64,000 nt of DNA, taken from NCBI GenBank assembly GCA_963730165.1, contig CAVSQS010000001.1:682001-746000 (forward strand). The letters run 5' to 3'. Below, piece after piece: positions 61,401 to 64,000 of the stretch. The notes below the pieces were generated by a model. The model searched no databases, was not told the origin of the DNA, and saw only the letters and a list, made by a program, of their open reading frames with translations. Position 1 is the stretch's first letter; the number at the start of each line of letters is the position of its first letter. The DNA is from DASSQJ01 sp963730165 (GTDB taxonomy: Bacteria > Actinomycetota > Actinomycetes > Actinomycetales > Dermatophilaceae). The position numbers and the translations under genes are program-made.

Positions 61401-63151
61401 GCTCGCTTCTGAGCTCGCCCGCGCTGTCGAAGATCTCGATACCGAGGCTGCCCAGGGCACTGACGACTCCGGGGTCCGCTGCCAGGACTGGGTCGATCGT
61501 CAGCCTGCCGTTCTGTTCGCCGCCGCCGGGCAGGAAGACCTGGCCCCGTCGGCAGCCGTCGACCGACCCGTCGTCCAGGAGCAGAACCCGCGCTCTGGTG
61601 AGTTCGTGGCGCTGATCGGGAAGGCGCCCAATGAGGGCGGCCACGAGCTTGACCGCGGCGGCCGAGCCCTCGACGGTGGGGTCCTTCACGAGGTGCTCGA
61701 CCCACTGGCGAAGTGTGACCGGCCCGCGCCCGCGGTAGCCCATGAGGCGAGTCACCTTGGAGCGGTGCTCAGCGCTCATGACGGCATGGCTGGTCCAGTT
61801 GTCGGGGTCAGGGCATGCCGAGGCCCAGATGGCGAGCTCGTCCGCAGTCAGCCCTTCGGGATGCAGCCTGACGCGGGTCGGATGGCGCAGCCCACCGGCG
61901 AGGGTCGGGAATGCATTGGCGTTCGGAGACAGCCCGCATCACCGGTTCGTTGAGCACGTCGTCCGCGTGGTTCCGGGCTTCCTTGCCACGTGCGGGAAGG
62001 ACGTCCAGAACGACGGTGGGGCGATCGGGCCGGTGCAGTGCCGGCAGGGCGTCGCCGACGAGCCTCGGCAGCACTCTGGTGAGGATCTCGTCGTTGAACG
62101 GGCCTGCCAGCAGGGACTCCCGGTCGTCGGCGAGCTTCCACGGCGCGTTGACGATCCCCGAGAGGGTCGTGCCCGACGCCGTCGGGAAGTACGCCCAGAA
62201 CGTGCCGACGCCCTTGGGGGCACCTTCGCAGCGGTGCAGCCCACGTGACGTCCACGCTCTCCCTGGCCGCGGCAGTACCCACCGTCCTCCAGCGCCGCCT
62301 TGCTCGGCTGGTGCCGGTGGGATCGCACCACCCAGACGGATCGGCGACTGGCGTCGTCGAGCACGAGGGCGCCGTCATCGTCCCTGTCGAGGGTGATGGA
62401 GCGGGCGGTGCCCGACGCGTCGCGGTCCTCCAGCCCGAGCCGCTCGACATGCTGCGAGAACAGCAGGAACTCGGCGGGGAACTTGCGGAGGCTCTCGGCA
62501 AGGACGTCTCGGCCGCGTCGGACGGGTGCGACGACGACGGTGGTGGCCCATTTCATCAGTGTCGTGAGCACGGGGTCATCTCGGCTGGCGTCGGTCGGGT
62601 CGACGGCCCGTGCCCAGCGCATGACCGGGTAGTGGGCCAGGCCCTGGGACGATCTGCGGAGAGCTGGCGCTCCGACTCTCGCTTGTCGAAGACGAAGGAG
62701 CCCGACCGGCTGAACACGCGCGGGCTGTCCGTCACGGCCAACAACGACTTGAAGCCCAGGCCGAAACGGCCGATCTGATCGTCCCGCTTCACGGAGTCGT
62801 GCGTGCCCATCAACGCCACGACCCCGTCCACGGTGAACGGCTCGCCGGAGTTGGCCACGTACAGCGAGTCGGCGGTGAGCACGACCTCGCACCGGCCTGC
62901 CCCTCGCGCATTGCGTCCGCTGCGTTCTGGATCAGCTCGAACAGCTGGCGCCTTGCATACGCGCCCTCGGCGATGGACCGCTCGATGTTGGCGTCCTGGC
63001 CCATCCGGCGCGGTTCGTGCTGGTACGTGCCCAGCGCCGTCCTGCTCTGTTCCTCGACGGCCGTCCCAACAGCGCCGTCCAGGCCCTCCCACTTCGACGC
63101 CACCCGCAAAAGCTCCTTCGACCGCGCGCCACTTCCACCGAGTGGCCTCAT
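58455..63151 (-). CDS. Sacsin-type ATPase fused to SF2 helicase
   Basis: About 1,565 residues, first gene of the leftward operon. N-terminal GHKL/HATPase fold of sacsin type: ARRQLFELIQNAADAMREG (N-box), DDQIGRFGLGFKSLLAVTDS (G-box). The middle ~700 residues are unassigned (GTFWAYFPTASGTTLSGIVN, WVEHLVKDPTVEGSAAAVKL). C-terminal helicase: LGELHDYQRSIADRVQALLD, LLSLPTGAGKTRVAVQAFVE (Walker A), IIVVDEAHRSIGQQYTRALS (II, DEAH), LLGLTATPFRGFNDRETEQL (III), VLTNYNVFTEGFDVPKVDAV (V) and IYQQMIGRGLRGPLNGGKEN (VI). Frame changes near 62,900, 62,650, 62,270, 61,925, 61,820, 61,400, 61,290, 60,510 and 59,010. No stop separates the halves, so I call one protein. Confidence 0.7.
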
Positions 63152-63324
63152 CAAGAAGGGGACAGAGACTCTGAGCCGGCCGTTCCCCGGTTCCTACTGC
63201 CTATCATGGGAGAGCACTCCAACACGCGCCCTCCAGGAGATCGTGCCTGTGCCGTAGCCCTCTGGCCTCAACCGGCCCGCCGGCATGAGCGCTTGAAGCG
63301 CAGCAAGCCCACTGGAACCTCGCT
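63152..63324. promoter_or_regulatory. Upstream region of the 28-kb leftward operon
   Basis: 173 bases between the vsr stop and the ATPase-helicase start, the only sizeable gap upstream of the nine-gene train; it most likely holds the main promoter. On the minus strand a TTGGAG hexamer and an ATGATAGG stretch are candidates, but no convincing -35/-10 pair was found. Alternatively the operon begins at vsr. Confidence 0.35.
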
Positions 63325-63798
63325 CTACTCCCCCGAGGGCGGCGGTCCGGAGCCGCTGCTTTCTGTCACGGAACCAGGGTGGAGAGGCGTCCCCGCACGG
63401 GAGAGGGCGGACTCCACCCGGTCAGCCGCCCGGAGGACGTCCTCGTGCTCCCAGACGCGCAACGAGGTCCAGCCGAGTTCGGCGAGGTGTCGGTCGGTGT
63501 CGCGGTCACGCTCGACATTCCGCTTCAACTTGGCCTCCCACCAATTTCCATTGGTCACCGGATGGGTGGCGTGCTCCGGGCAGGAGTGCCAGAAGCACCC
63601 GTCGACGAACACGGCGACCTTGGCACGCGAGAACAGGATGTCGGCGCGCCTGCGTGGCATCCCCGGTAGTGGTGCATCGACGCGGAATCGGCGACCACGA
63701 GCGTGCAGAGTCCGACGGAGCGCCACCTCGGGCGCCGTGTCACGGCGACGTTGCCGGCTCATTCGGGCGCCTACCGACGTGAGGTCCGATGCGGACAT
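63325..63798 (-). CDS. vsr: Very short patch repair endonuclease (Vsr)
   Basis: Mismatch endonuclease of ~157 residues that nicks next to T:G mismatches left by deamination of 5-methylcytosine. It shows MSRQRRRDTAPEVALRRTLH, GRRFRVDAPLPGMPRRRADI, LFSRAKVAVFVDGCFWHSCP (catalytic Asp and zinc Cys/His), THPVTNGNWWEAKLKRNVER and GWTSLRVWEHED. The ATG at 63798 is used; ATG 63867 has a better GTGAGG ribosome site and would add 23 residues. It is divergent from a cytosine-5 methyltransferase gene, the usual partner, across ~100 bases. Confidence 0.88.
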   Translation of the reverse strand: MSASDLTSVGARMSRQRRRDTAPEVALRRTLHARGRRFRVDAPLPGMPRRRADILFSRAKVAVFVDGCFWHSCPEHATHPVTNGNWWEAKLKRNVERDRDTDRHLAELGWTSLRVWEHEDVLRAADRVESALSRAGTPLHPGSVTESSGSGPPPSGE

Positions 63799-63897
63799 GC
63801 AGACATCGTCCCACCGGCCTGTGTGTCGCGATCGGGGGTCCCCTCCGCCGGCTAGACTCGCCGACATGGCCGCCTCACTACGTCGTTCGGGTGCGCG

Positions 63898-64000
63898 GTG
63901 AAGCGGTTCTCGGAGGTCGATGAGCTGCTCCCGCCGTTCTCAGCGAGGGCTGCCGGCGAACAGACCATCACCAGCATCGACCTCTTCGCGGGTGCCGGCG
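63898..64000 (+). CDS. dcm: DNA cytosine-5 methyltransferase, 5' end only
   Basis: Partial gene running off the window. It starts GTG and reads VKRFSEVDELLPPFSARAAG, then EQTITSIDLFAGAG, where IDLFAGAG is motif I (SAM binding, FxGxG) of C5 methyltransferases. The GTG overlaps a TGA (GTGA) closing a short upstream frame that begins at ATG 63866. The pairing with vsr supports the call. The recognition sequence cannot be read from this fragment, and whether a restriction enzyme follows lies outside the window. Confidence 0.75.
   Translation, partial: MKRFSEVDELLPPFSARAAGEQTITSIDLFAGAG

Overview
High-GC chromosome of an actinobacterium, probably Micrococcales/Intrasporangiaceae-like (low confidence on the family). 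The basis is the G+C-rich third codon positions, a 13E12-type DUF222/HNH gene under an actinobacterial SOS box, DUF2510 and YbjN-type small proteins, and many GTG starts and leaderless promoters.

Positions 1-20,300 look like ordinary chromosome. They hold a TPR-LuxR regulator, a methyltransferase, a DUF302 protein behind a CsoR/CstR-like operator, an ABC-2 exporter, the AmmeMemoRadiSam trio (amrS/amrA/amrB), a hydrolase, a fatty acyl-CoA ligase with a palindromic operator, an ArsR-type regulator with its MFS pump, an Ltp-like surface protein, a ceramidase-like enzyme, the SOS-controlled HNH protein, and small membrane or secreted proteins.

Positions 20,340-64,000 form a dense DNA-processing and defence island of two long convergent gene trains. 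The plus-strand train (20,340-34,774) is addB-like, addA-like, a DUF6361 protein, a large two-HxK phospholipase-D-type protein, a SNF2/DEAD-like helicase, uracil-DNA glycosylase and a DUF3883 protein. The first five are linked by overlapping stop/start codons. The minus-strand train (63,151 down to 34,802) is a sacsin-type ATPase fused to an SF2 helicase, a UvrD-like helicase, drmA, drmB, drmD, a giant adenine-type methyltransferase (drmMI), a giant DUF1998 helicase resembling DruE, a RelE-like/UvrD fusion and a DUF6308 protein. Nearly every junction is TGATG, GTGA or only a few bases. The core is class 1 DISARM (A, B, D and MI, without an obvious drmC), built into a much larger operon. At the right edge Vsr endonuclease is divergent from the start of a cytosine-5 methyltransferase.

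Two cautions apply. Many long genes, above all addB/addA, show repeated frame changes that nearly all go in the same direction, while the protein homology continues across them. I read these as sequence errors, not gene death, and give merged gene spans. Second, the 3' part of the drmMI gene (about 44,560-45,760) has clearly lower G+C than its surroundings, which suggests exchange of its specificity-determining region. No tRNA, rRNA, CRISPR array or insertion sequence was seen.
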